Positions 1-6,319 of a stretch of 7,329 nt of DNA are shown one piece after another. Source of the stretch: Lysobacteraceae bacterium (lineage in GTDB: Bacteria > Pseudomonadota > Gammaproteobacteria > Xanthomonadales > Xanthomonadaceae). The stretch covers positions 1-7,329 of the forward strand of contig JAGNNB010000148.1 of assembly GCA_017990865.1 (NCBI GenBank). The letters run 5' to 3'. Numbering within the stretch: position 1 is the stretch's first letter; the number at the start of each line of letters is the position of its first letter. The position numbers were made by a program, and so were the translations under genes. The notes under the pieces were generated by a model. It did not search any database and was not told where the DNA came from. It worked only from the letters and a program-made list of their open reading frames with translations.

Positions 1-176
1 CCCGCGTGACCGTGTGCGACCCGGTGCGCGAAGGCGATAACCGTACGTATCCGATGGAGAACACCGTCACCGCCTACGACGTGACGTACGAATACGCCGG
101 CCGTCAGCATATGACCCGCACCAACGCCCACCCCGGCGACCGCATCCGCGTTCGCGTGGATGTGCAGGCGGAATAA
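1..176 (+). CDS. C-terminal end of a probable glycine-zipper 2TM domain envelope protein (5' end outside window)
   Basis: The frame is open from position 3 to a TAA at 174-176 and gives the last 57 residues. The tail runs VTAYDVTYEYAGRQ, then HMTRTNAHPGDRIRVRVDV, and ends VQAE. From memory, this pattern (an aromatic-rich 'Y-x-V-x-Y-x-Y-x-G-x' strand, then 'PGDRIRVRVDV') is the usual C-terminus of Xanthomonadaceae proteins annotated as glycine-zipper 2TM or surface-antigen-like, which are exported and associated with the outer membrane. The zipper itself would lie upstream of the window and cannot be seen, so the family assignment rests on the tail only. A strong intrinsic terminator follows 31 bases after the stop, so this is the last gene of its transcript. 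Confidence 0.6.
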   Translation, partial: RVTVCDPVREGDNRTYPMENTVTAYDVTYEYAGRQHMTRTNAHPGDRIRVRVDVQAE

Positions 177-207
177 GCGCGACATCGGTTCGCAGACGCA
201 AGATTCG

Positions 208-234
208 CAAGGGGCCTTCGGGCCCCTTGTTTTT
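208..234 (+). terminator. Rho-independent terminator of the glycine-zipper gene
   Basis: A perfect 9-bp stem (CAAGGGGCC at 208-216 with GGCCCCTTG at 221-229) closes a UUCG tetraloop at 217-220. The C-G closing pair gives the very stable cUUCGg fold. A run of five T follows at 230-234. It lies 31 bases after the TAA of the upstream gene on the same strand. Confidence 0.93.
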
Positions 235-250
235 GTGCCGGTTTCCTCTT

Positions 251-273
251 GTAGAGCGGAGCAAAGCTCCGCT
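251..273 (+). repeat. GTAG-type REP palindrome, copy 1
   Basis: A GTAG head (251-254) is followed by an 8-bp perfect stem AGCGGAGC (255-262) / GCTCCGCT (266-273) with an AAA loop. The tetranucleotide head plus short palindrome matches the architecture of GTAG REPs known in Stenotrophomonas (SMAG elements), which are mobilised in trans by RAYT-type Y1 transposases. No RAYT gene is in this window. Confidence 0.85.
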
Positions 274-303
274 GAAAACGCCACGGAAGCCGGTCAAGCC
301 TGC

Positions 304-326
304 AGCGGAGCTTCGCTCCGCTCTAC
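304..326 (-). repeat. GTAG-type REP palindrome, copy 2 (inverted)
   Basis: It has the same 8-bp stem as copy 1 (304-311 / 315-322), a TTC loop on the + strand, and the head as CTAC at 323-326. It is therefore in the opposite orientation to copy 1. The stem is identical to copy 1; the loop differs. Confidence 0.85.
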
Positions 327-353
327 GTGTGTGTTGGCTCCGGTTGTGGGTTT

Positions 354-377
354 AGCGGAGCTTTTGCTCCGCTCTAC
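354..377 (-). repeat. GTAG-type REP palindrome, copy 3 (inverted)
   Basis: It has the same stem (354-361 / 366-373) and a CTAC head at 374-377, but a four-base TTTT loop. It has the same orientation as copy 2 and lies 14 bases beyond the sulfatase stop codon. On the minus-strand transcript it would form a hairpin just after the sulfatase. No T-run follows it on that strand, so it would protect or slow rather than clearly terminate. Confidence 0.85.
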
Positions 378-391
378 GGGCGTTCGATGGG

Positions 392-2506
392 TTATGCGCG
401 GGCGGACGGATGCGCGCTGGGGTAAGGCGAGAGCATTGCGGCTTCCTGGCGCGCGAGTTCTTCGCGCATCGCGGTGGCTTGCGCCGCCACCGTTTCGGCG
501 GTGAGGCCCTTGGGCAACAAGCCATCGGGAATCACCGCCGGGAATACGCCGTCGTAGATCAGCAGATTGATGTTTTCGATCGGGTCGAGCGCGAGGTTGT
601 ACAACTCCCATTGATCGGGCGCCGGTACCGGGCTCCACGGGTCGCAGTAACGCACCAGTTTCCACTCGCCGGAGCGCAAGGCGCGGATATGCGCCGGCTG
701 CATCACCGCGCCGGGCGCGAGATCGGGCACGTTGAACTGCGGCGGCACGTTCGCGGCGTGCGGTTTACGCAGGAATTCCACGGTCGCGGCATACACCGCG
801 TATTGCCGCCAGGATTGGACGTTGTGCGGATCGGCATCGCGCGGCAACGGTTCGCTGATCATGTCGTCGGTGACGAACATCACGCCCGTGCGCGGCCTGC
901 CGTCGGGACCGATCACCGGCCCGCCGCCGGCATGGATCGTCGGAATGAGATCCGCGCCCGGCAACGGCGCGGCGGCATGCGTCTTCGACAGATTGCGGCG
1001 CGCGCGCTCGATGCGATCGGCATCGGCGTGCGCCATGCGCAGCAACGTCGGCAGCACGTCGATGTGACTGGTCTGCGCGTCGATCGCTTTCGGCGTATCG
1101 CGATCGGGATTGAAGCGCGGCGCGCTGATCACGAGCGGCACGTGCACCACTTCCTGATAGGCGCCGTGCCATTTCTCGATCTGCATGCCGTGCGCGGCAC
1201 CGTATTCGCCGTGGTCGGACGCGAAGACGACGATGGTGTCCTTGCGCAAACCGGATTGTTCCAACGCTTCCAGCACACGCAAAATGTGCCGATCCACCAT
1301 TGAAATCATGTAGGCGTAGTACTGCAGGAAACCGACCGCGGCGCCGTCGGCGTCGCGCTGCAATTGGAACGGAATGGCGATGCCGAGCGTCGCCTTCACC
1401 GCGTTGCGCAGGATGGTTTGCGCATCGCCGCCCGCGGCCTCGCCGATGCTCAGCCCGGTTTTCGCCGCCAGTCCCAGCGCCACTTTGTACGAACAGTCGT
1501 ACTGCGCGCGCGGTTTGTTGTTGGTCAGCAGATTCTCGTTCTGCGTGGGCGATGCGGTGGCGCAATCCTGCGGCAATCCGGTGGGATTGAGCGGCACGCG
1601 GAACGTGCCCTCGGTGGGTTCGACGCTCACCGTGCCCTGCATCGGAATCGGCACCGAACCGCCCGGCCCCATCGTCGGAGGCGACGCCACTTCGGAAGGC
1701 GGCGGGAAACTCGGCTTCAAGCCGCGCGGCAGCGTCGGATACGTGGCGATATCGTGCGGATTGGTGAACGAACACACCGCGAAGAATGGCGCTGTCTGCG
1801 GTTTGTTCGGATCGAGCGGGCGTTGGATGTTCTGCTGCGACAACGCGCGGTTGTATGGCACGCCCAAGCCGCGATTGCGCAGAAACTGGCACGCGAGGTC
1901 GGCGAACTGATAATCGCGAAACGTGCCGAGATTATTGATCGATGAGCCGTGCGGCTCCGGCCACGACAATTCCCAATCGCCGAACCCGAAGCCTTCCAGC
2001 GTGTGTTCCGGCGGGTCGCTGACGTGCCACTTGCCGAAATAATGCGTGGTGTAGCCCAGTTCGCGAAACCAATCGCCCGCCGTCGGCGTGCCGTCGTAGC
2101 GCAGCCACGGGAAATTCTGCGCATCGCCGTTCTTGAACAGGCCGTCGGTCTGCGTCACGCCCGTACGCGGCCCGTACTGCCCGGTCATCAAACTCGCGCG
2201 ACTGGGAATGCACGCCGACTCGGCGATGGTGTGATCGGGGAACACCACGGCGTATTCGCGCAATTTGCGGAAGCCCGGAAAATGCTTCGCCCACGGATTG
2301 GTCGCGGGATCGGCATCGCCGAGGAAATTGAGTATTTCCTTGATCCCGTTCGCGAACCCCGCATCGCCGTAACCGGGATTGGGGTAGTACAACTGATCCA
2401 CGAGGATCATCAGGATGTTGGGGCGTGCGTCGCGGAGGTTTGCCTCGCCCTCACCCACCGTCTTTACACGGGCGCCGATGGCGCCTTCCTGAGCGTTCCC
2501 CTGCAT
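392..2506 (-). CDS. Type I (formylglycine-dependent) sulfatase, cytoplasmic, substrate unknown
   Basis: This 704-aa member of the alkaline phosphatase/sulfatase superfamily hydrolyses a sulfate (or related) ester. Signature I is intact at 99-109 (CIPSRASLMTG): Cys99 would be converted to formylglycine by a maturase encoded elsewhere, and Arg103 stabilises it. Signature II is at 151-161 (GYTTHYFGKWH). The metal site is visible as Asp37 (ILVDQ) and Asp431-His432 (ASDHGEYG), with His251 (NPHD) and Lys445 as further active-site candidates. The Asp-Gln at 37-38 replaces the Asp-Asp of classical arylsulfatases and resembles choline sulfatases and phosphonate monoester hydrolases. A C-terminal subdomain (about 610-650, SGEWKLVRY...WELYNLALDP) is typical. 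There is no hydrophobic N-terminal segment, so it should stay in the cytoplasm. A Pro/Gly/Ser/Thr-rich stretch (about 260-335) makes it longer than compact sulfatases. The ATG at 2506 follows an AGGGAG-like site on the minus strand. It is transcribed divergently from the solenoid gene and has no obvious partner gene here. The family is sure; the substrate is not. Confidence 0.93.
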   Translation of the reverse strand: MQGNAQEGAIGARVKTVGEGEANLRDARPNILMILVDQLYYPNPGYGDAGFANGIKEILNFLGDADPATNPWAKHFPGFRKLREYAVVFPDHTIAESACIPSRASLMTGQYGPRTGVTQTDGLFKNGDAQNFPWLRYDGTPTAGDWFRELGYTTHYFGKWHVSDPPEHTLEGFGFGDWELSWPEPHGSSINNLGTFRDYQFADLACQFLRNRGLGVPYNRALSQQNIQRPLDPNKPQTAPFFAVCSFTNPHDIATYPTLPRGLKPSFPPPSEVASPPTMGPGGSVPIPMQGTVSVEPTEGTFRVPLNPTGLPQDCATASPTQNENLLTNNKPRAQYDCSYKVALGLAAKTGLSIGEAAGGDAQTILRNAVKATLGIAIPFQLQRDADGAAVGFLQYYAYMISMVDRHILRVLEALEQSGLRKDTIVVFASDHGEYGAAHGMQIEKWHGAYQEVVHVPLVISAPRFNPDRDTPKAIDAQTSHIDVLPTLLRMAHADADRIERARRNLSKTHAAAPLPGADLIPTIHAGGGPVIGPDGRPRTGVMFVTDDMISEPLPRDADPHNVQSWRQYAVYAATVEFLRKPHAANVPPQFNVPDLAPGAVMQPAHIRALRSGEWKLVRYCDPWSPVPAPDQWELYNLALDPIENINLLIYDGVFPAVIPDGLLPKGLTAETVAAQATAMREELARQEAAMLSPYPSAHPSARA

Positions 2507-2541
2507 CTCTCTCTCCCTGTCGTCGGCAGTACCCGGCCGTC

Positions 2542-2595
2542 ATTCGCTGCGGCATACCGGGCGTATTTGGGCGATCATGCAGCGAATAACGCTGC
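2542..2595. promoter_or_regulatory. Inverted repeats, candidate operator of the sulfatase gene
   Basis: ATTCGCTGC (2542-2550) is matched by its exact complement GCAGCGAAT (2579-2587). The latter is also the left arm of a second palindrome, GCAGCG-AATAA-CGCTGC (2579-2595). The second palindrome fills the spacer of the candidate sulfatase promoter, and the distal arm lies between that promoter and the gene. This would suit a DNA-binding regulator, but none is encoded in the window. Confidence 0.4.
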
Positions 2596-2603
2596 GTTGT
2601 CCA
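2574..2603 (-). promoter_or_regulatory. Candidate sigma-70 promoter of the sulfatase gene
   Basis: Read on the minus strand, TGGACA (2603-2598, 5 of 6 to the -35 consensus) is separated by 18 bases from CATGAT (2579-2574, 4 of 6 to the -10 consensus). This would start transcription about 60 bases before the sulfatase ATG. A palindrome lies within the spacer. It was found by eye and is unconfirmed. Confidence 0.35.
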
Positions 2604-2691
2604 CCGTGCCAGCTCGAGGGCCCCTTTGGCCATGGCAACCTGTCACATCTTACAGTTGCAGGCAGTGGGTAACTGACCTCTCCTTCCGTAC

Positions 2692-2709
2692 CGCGAATCT
2701 GGATTCGCG
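2692..2709. promoter_or_regulatory. 18-bp perfect palindrome just upstream of the solenoid-gene ribosome binding site
   Basis: CGCGAATC (2692-2699), a two-base TG spacer, and GATTCGCG (2702-2709) form a perfect 8-bp inverted repeat. It ends three bases before the AGGGGA ribosome binding site (2713-2718) of the gene starting at 2724. The two-base gap is too short for a fully paired RNA hairpin, so a dimeric protein site fits better. It shares the GCGAAT/ATTCGC core with the inverted repeats at 2542-2595. Confidence 0.5.
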
Positions 2710-2723
2710 AACAGGGGACGAAC

Positions 2724-4508
2724 GTGAATCACTGTAAGAGGCGTTTTAGAAAGCGACTCGCCATCCACTACAAGAAAAAGTCAGAATCTACGGGCCAAGG
2801 GCCGGCCCGCTCTGCGTCGAAGCTGAAGCCGTGGGGACGCTCGCTCGGAGATTTCGGCACGTTGGGCGCAGCGGAGAAAAAACTGCTGACGGCATGCAAG
2901 GACGGAAAACTCGCCAAGATCTCTAAAGTCCGCCCATCCGGAGAGACCAGCGACAACCGTATCCGAGCGAGTTTTCTACGCTTTCTCATCCTGGGCGGTG
3001 ACGAAAACGCACCCGTTCACGAAAAAGGGCCCCGAGTATCGGGCGCTTGGATCACTGGCCGTCTGGATATCTGCTATACGACCGCGAAGCATTCTATTTA
3101 TTGCAGGAAATGCCGCTTCACTAGCTCAATCCAGTTGATCGGATGCACGCTCAATGGCAGTTTAAGACTAGAAGGCTGCCGAGTCAGCGGAATCGATGCT
3201 GACGGACTGATCGTCCACGGAGATATCTTCCTTCGCAACCGATTCAGATCGTCGAAAGAGGTACGTTTCATCGGCGCTCGGATCAGCGGCGATCTTGACT
3301 GCAGCAACGGCCAATTCCTGGGCGCATCCAACGATTCAATCAGCATCGATAGAATCAATGTGGACGGCGACGTGTACCTGAGTGGAAAACTCTTCCGGGC
3401 ACTATCTGGGGTCTCATTAACCGGTGCGCACATCGTAGGAAACCTGTACTTCGACGAGGCCAATCTGAGCGGTGGGCTGACGGCCGCTGGCGTTGACGTT
3501 TCCGGCGGCCTTTTCTTCCAGAAATTGCAGTTTCCTGTCAGTCCCGTCGTGCTGATGTCGTCACAACTGGGGGCACTGTACGATGATGCGGAGTCTTGGG
3601 GAAATGATCTGAATCTGGATGGGTTGGAGTACCGCATTCTCGGCAACGGCGCGCCTACCGACGCGAAAACTCGCCTGGAATGGCTGGAAAAGCAGAATGA
3701 TCGCGCACGACGCCCATCAGACAATCACCCATCGTTCAACCCTCAACCCTGGCGACAGATACAACACGTTCTTCGGGAGATGGGGCACATTGAGGACTCG
3801 AGGCAGATAGGAATCGCATTCGAGAAAAAAATTCGCGACTTCGACATGATCGGAGTACCGCCCCTCGGTTGGAAGCCCTGGATCTCCAAAATTTACCGCA
3901 GATTCTCTCGAACGGCGCACTGGGTCTTCGGCGCTCTTACCGGTTACGGCTACCGTCCCTACCAACTGGTACTCTGGTGCTTGATCTGCTGGTTAGCTTG
4001 CGGAGGCTTTTACTGGCGTATGGCTCTGCCGGACAACGACGTCTTCGCGCCGTCGGATCCGCTCGTGTTCCTCAATCCGGCGTTCTCTCACTGCAGAGCC
4101 ACGACTCCTAACAACAACCTCCATGCAGCGTCGTCGCTTGAAGTTGCCACCACTTCCACCACGCCAAACGAGTCCAGCGACTCAGTTGCAAGCGAGGGCC
4201 CCGAGAATCACGTCGTCAAGGAGCAAGTCAATTGGTACACCTGCGAATCCACGCCGGCTGAATATCCCGGCTTCAGCCCTTTCGCATATTCACTTGACGT
4301 AATGCTGCCACTGGTCGATCTGCAACAAGAAAATTACTGGGGCCCGATCATCAGTCCTCCGGATGATGAACCATTTTATGAATTGATATATTTCGACGGC
4401 GAGAGAATCACCAGACTAGTGATCTGGCTGCAGACCCTATTTGGCTGGGTGGTCAGCGTACTGTTGGTTGCGATCGTATCCGGCCTGACTCGACGGCGCG
4501 AGGAATAG
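2724..4508 (+). CDS. Beta-solenoid membrane protein of unknown function, 594 aa
   Basis: No function is known to me. It resembles a family of conserved hypothetical proteins with an N-terminal pentapeptide-like right-handed beta-solenoid and a two-helix C-terminal membrane domain. A basic N-terminal tail (1-45) precedes an entry segment around 46-112 (LGAAEKKLLTACKDGKL, ASFLRFLILGGDE, VSGAWITGRLDI). Repeats follow to about 270, with recurring strands such as ISGDLDC (187-193) / IVGNLYF (237-243) and HGDIFL (165) / DGDVYL (214) / SGGLFF (260), a period near 46-50 residues. A helical linker (about 340-370, QIQHVLREMGHIEDSRQIG) leads to TM1 (about 412-431). A loop with a Ser/Thr/Asn/Glu-rich part (about 468-500) and Cys457/Cys507, then YSLDVMLPLVDLQQENYW (522-539), precede TM2 (about 565-588). 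Basic residues before TM1 and after TM2 suggest both ends are cytoplasmic and the loop periplasmic. The start is GTG at 2724, with AGGGGA five bases upstream. AGA, AGG, CGA, TTA and ATA codons are frequent and GC is lower than in the flanking genes, suggesting transfer. It stands alone, divergent from the sulfatase. Confidence 0.85.
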   Translation: MNHCKRRFRKRLAIHYKKKSESTGQGPARSASKLKPWGRSLGDFGTLGAAEKKLLTACKDGKLAKISKVRPSGETSDNRIRASFLRFLILGGDENAPVHEKGPRVSGAWITGRLDICYTTAKHSIYCRKCRFTSSIQLIGCTLNGSLRLEGCRVSGIDADGLIVHGDIFLRNRFRSSKEVRFIGARISGDLDCSNGQFLGASNDSISIDRINVDGDVYLSGKLFRALSGVSLTGAHIVGNLYFDEANLSGGLTAAGVDVSGGLFFQKLQFPVSPVVLMSSQLGALYDDAESWGNDLNLDGLEYRILGNGAPTDAKTRLEWLEKQNDRARRPSDNHPSFNPQPWRQIQHVLREMGHIEDSRQIGIAFEKKIRDFDMIGVPPLGWKPWISKIYRRFSRTAHWVFGALTGYGYRPYQLVLWCLICWLACGGFYWRMALPDNDVFAPSDPLVFLNPAFSHCRATTPNNNLHAASSLEVATTSTTPNESSDSVASEGPENHVVKEQVNWYTCESTPAEYPGFSPFAYSLDVMLPLVDLQQENYWGPIISPPDDEPFYELIYFDGERITRLVIWLQTLFGWVVSVLLVAIVSGLTRRREE

Positions 4509-4525
4509 GTCCGCGTACTACTTCT

Positions 4526-4556
4526 GGAGCCATGCTCCCGGCAGAGGCTGCCGGAG
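4526..4556. repeat. Overlapping hairpins after the solenoid gene
   Basis: GGAGC-CAT-GCTCC (4526-4538) overlaps a stronger stem with an AGG loop, CGGCAG (4539-4544) / CTGCCG (4548-4553), which an outer CTC/GAG pairing extends with one bulged C. The two structures share CTCC at 4535-4538, so their full forms exclude each other. No T-run follows. The role is probably transcript end stabilisation or weak termination of the solenoid gene. Confidence 0.5.
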
Positions 4557-4585
4557 GTGCCCGTTCGCTTCAACCCTGCGATAAT
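4557..4585 (+). promoter_or_regulatory. Candidate promoter of tRNA-Arg
   Basis: GATAAT at 4580-4585 matches the -10 consensus at 5 of 6 positions. Its distance to the tRNA puts the likely transcription start within a few bases of the mature 5' end at 4596. The matching -35 (GTGCCC at 4557, 17-base spacer) is weak, with 3 of 6 matches. Confidence 0.5.
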
Positions 4586-4595
4586 TACGAAGCTC

Positions 4596-4672
4596 GGCCC
4601 CGTAGCTCAGTTGGATAGAGCGGTCCCCTCCTAAGGGACAGGTCGCACGTTCGAATCGTGTCGGGGCCGCCA
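4596..4672 (+). tRNA. tRNA-Arg(CCU)
   Basis: A complete 77-nt cloverleaf is present. The acceptor stem is GGCCCCG (4596-4602) with CGGGGCC (4662-4668), followed by discriminator G and an encoded CCA (4670-4672). The D stem is GCTC/GAGC with AGTTGGATA loop. The anticodon stem is GTCCC (4623-4627) / GGGAC (4635-4639), with loop CTCCTAA and anticodon CCT at 4630-4632. The T arm is GCACG-TTCGAAT-CGTGT. It reads the arginine codon AGG, which is rare in GC-rich genomes but used by the neighbouring solenoid gene. All helices pair, so it should be functional. Confidence 0.97.
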
Positions 4673-4687
4673 GTCTTCCCTCTCCCC

Positions 4688-4716
4688 GGTCGGCTGGGCG
4701 CTATCCCGGCCCGACC
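4688..4716 (+). other. Hairpin between tRNA-Arg and the dehydrogenase gene
   Basis: GGTCGG (4688-4693) pairs with CCGACC (4711-4716), with a further short inner GGG/CCC pairing. No T-run follows, so it is at most a weak terminator. It might assist 3' processing of the tRNA or leave read-through into the dehydrogenase gene possible. Confidence 0.35.
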
Positions 4717-4738
4717 CCGTGCATCCAGGAGTTTCCGT

Positions 4739-6271
4739 ATGACCCACCCCGTCCTGTCCGCGCTCGGCCTCGGCGCCGTCGAATCCGGCACTTACCTCGG
4801 TCATGGCGAGTGGTCCAAAACCGCCGACGCCGGGGTCATCGAGCCGGTGAACCCGACCACCGGCGAGGTGCTGGGCCGGGTGCAGGCCTCTTCGCAGGCC
4901 GATTACGACCTGATCGTCGAACGCGCCCAGGCCGCGTTCAAGGTCTGGCGGACCACGCCGGCGCCTCGCCGCGGCGAGGCGATCCGCCTCTGCGCCGAGG
5001 CCCTGCGCGCGCACAAGGACGCACTGGGTTCGCTGGTGGCTCTGGAAATGGGCAAGTCCAAGCCCGAGGGCGACGGCGAGGTGCAGGAAATGATCGACAT
5101 CGGCGAGTTCGCCGTCGGTCTGTCGCGCCAGCTCTACGGCCTGACCATGCACAGCGAACGCCCGGGCCATCGCATGTACGAGCAATGGCATCCGATCGGC
5201 TTGGTCGGCATCATCTCGGCCTTCAATTTCCCGGTCGCGGTGTGGGCGTGGAATTCGTTCGTCGCGGCGGTGTGCGGCGACATCTCGATCTGGAAGCCTT
5301 CGCCGAAGACGCCGCTCTCCGCGATCGCGTCGATGAAGATCTGCAACGATGCGCTGAAGGCGGGCGGCTTTCCCGACATCTTTTTCCTGTTCAACGACGC
5401 CGGCAGCGACCTCGCCCAGCAGTTCGTCGACGATAAGCGCATCCCACTGATCAGCTTCACCGGCTCCACCAAGGTCGGCCGCATGGTCGGCGAGCGCGTC
5501 GCGCGCCGGATGGGCCGTTCGCTGCTGGAATTGGGCGGCAACAACGCGATCATCGTCGACGCCACGGCCGACCTGAAACTCGCGATTCCGGCGATCGCAT
5601 TCGGCGCCGTCGGCACCGCCGGCCAGCGCTGCACCACCACCCGCCGTTTGATCGTCCACGAAAGCGTTTACGCCGATGTGCTGGCGAAATTGATCGCCGC
5701 GTACAAGCAAGTGGAGACCAAAATCGGCGACCCCACCGACCCGAAGAATCTGATGGGCCCGCTCAACAGCCGCGACGCCGTGGATGCGTTCCTCGATGCC
5801 ATCGCGCAAGCGAAGGCCAGCGGCGGCACGGTCGAAACCGGCGGCACCGCGATCGACGGCCCCGGCAATTTCGTGCGCCCGGCCATCGTCACCGGCCTGA
5901 CCAACGACGCCGCGATCGTGCAGCACGAAACCTTCGCGCCGATCCTGTACGTGATGAAGTACGCGACGCTGGACGAAGCCATCGACATGCAGAACGCCGT
6001 GCCGCAGGGCCTGTCGTCGTCGATCTTCACCACCAACCTCAAAGCGGCCGAGGCCTTCCTGTGCGCCGCCGGCAGCGACTGCGGCATCGCCAACGTCAAC
6101 ATCGGCACCAGCGGCGCGGAGATCGGCGGCGCCTTCGGCGGCGAGAAGGAAACCGGCGGTGGCCGGGAATCGGGCTCGGATGCGTGGAAGGCTTACATGC
6201 GCCGGCAAACCAACACCATCAACTACTCGGACGCGCTGCCTCTGGCGCAAGGCATCAAGTTCGATCTCTGA
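4739..6271 (+). CDS. amaB: Piperideine-6-carboxylate / alpha-aminoadipic semialdehyde dehydrogenase (ALDH7 family)
   Basis: This 510-aa NAD(P)+-dependent aldehyde dehydrogenase of the antiquitin (ALDH7) group probably oxidises L-alpha-aminoadipate semialdehyde, in equilibrium with piperideine-6-carboxylate, to L-alpha-aminoadipate in lysine catabolism in the cytoplasm. Visible catalytic and cofactor residues are Asn163 (AFNFP), Lys186 (WKPSP), the FTGSTKVG loop (240-247), Glu264 (LELGGNN), nucleophile Cys298 ([13 protein letters not shown]) and Glu397 (HETFAPIL). The ALDH7-type substrate loop [19 protein letters not shown] (452-470) and the C-terminal [20 protein letters not shown] are strongly conserved in the family from memory. 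Length is normal. The ATG at 4739 has AGGAG at 4727-4731, seven bases upstream. A longer frame from GTG 4658 would overlap the tRNA and is rejected. It lies 66 bases after tRNA-Arg and 48 bases before the next gene. No other lysine pathway gene is in view, so physiological role is inferred from family. The symbol follows Pseudomonas putida usage; pcd is an alternative name. Confidence 0.9.
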   Translation: MTHPVLSALGLGAVESGTYLGHGEWSKTADAGVIEPVNPTTGEVLGRVQASSQADYDLIVERAQAAFKVWRTTPAPRRGEAIRLCAEALRAHKDALGSLVALEMGKSKPEGDGEVQEMIDIGEFAVGLSRQLYGLTMHSERPGHRMYEQWHPIGLVGIISAFNFPVAVWAWNSFVAAVCGDISIWKPSPKTPLSAIASMKICNDALKAGGFPDIFFLFNDAGSDLAQQFVDDKRIPLISFTGSTKVGRMVGERVARRMGRSLLELGGNNAIIVDATADLKLAIPAIAFGAVGTAGQRCTTTRRLIVHESVYADVLAKLIAAYKQVETKIGDPTDPKNLMGPLNSRDAVDAFLDAIAQAKASGGTVETGGTAIDGPGNFVRPAIVTGLTNDAAIVQHETFAPILYVMKYATLDEAIDMQNAVPQGLSSSIFTTNLKAAEAFLCAAGSDCGIANVNIGTSGAEIGGAFGGEKETGGGRESGSDAWKAYMRRQTNTINYSDALPLAQGIKFDL

Positions 6272-6319
6272 ACCCACGCCGAGCCGAACGTCCGTCATCA
6301 CCAGGAAGGAGCGAGCGAT

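Noticed and set aside
251..377. CRISPR array
   Set aside because: The three repeats are short palindromes in mixed orientation with slightly different loops and near-random spacing. They fit REP elements, not direct repeats of a CRISPR.
2592..2611. Sigma-54 promoter for the sulfatase (TGGCAC on the minus strand at 2611-2606)
   Set aside because: The GC dinucleotide needed 10 bases after GG is not in place; the nearest GC is 13 bases away.
410..2737. Several + strand and minus strand frames overlapping the sulfatase (for example 410-1303, 765-1892, 1949-2737)
   Set aside because: They are other-frame shadows of a gene with intact signatures. Their translations are Arg/His/Ala-rich with no recognisable motif.
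2507..4672. Genomic island integrated at tRNA-Arg
   Set aside because: Islands usually join the 3' end of a tRNA, but the compositionally unusual gene lies on the 5' side. I saw no partial copy of the tRNA 3' end and no integrase in the window.
4658..4738. Longer dehydrogenase starting at GTG 4658
   Set aside because: It would begin inside the mature tRNA-Arg, lacks a ribosome site, and adds a 27-residue tail unlike the family. ATG 4739 has AGGAG at the right distance.
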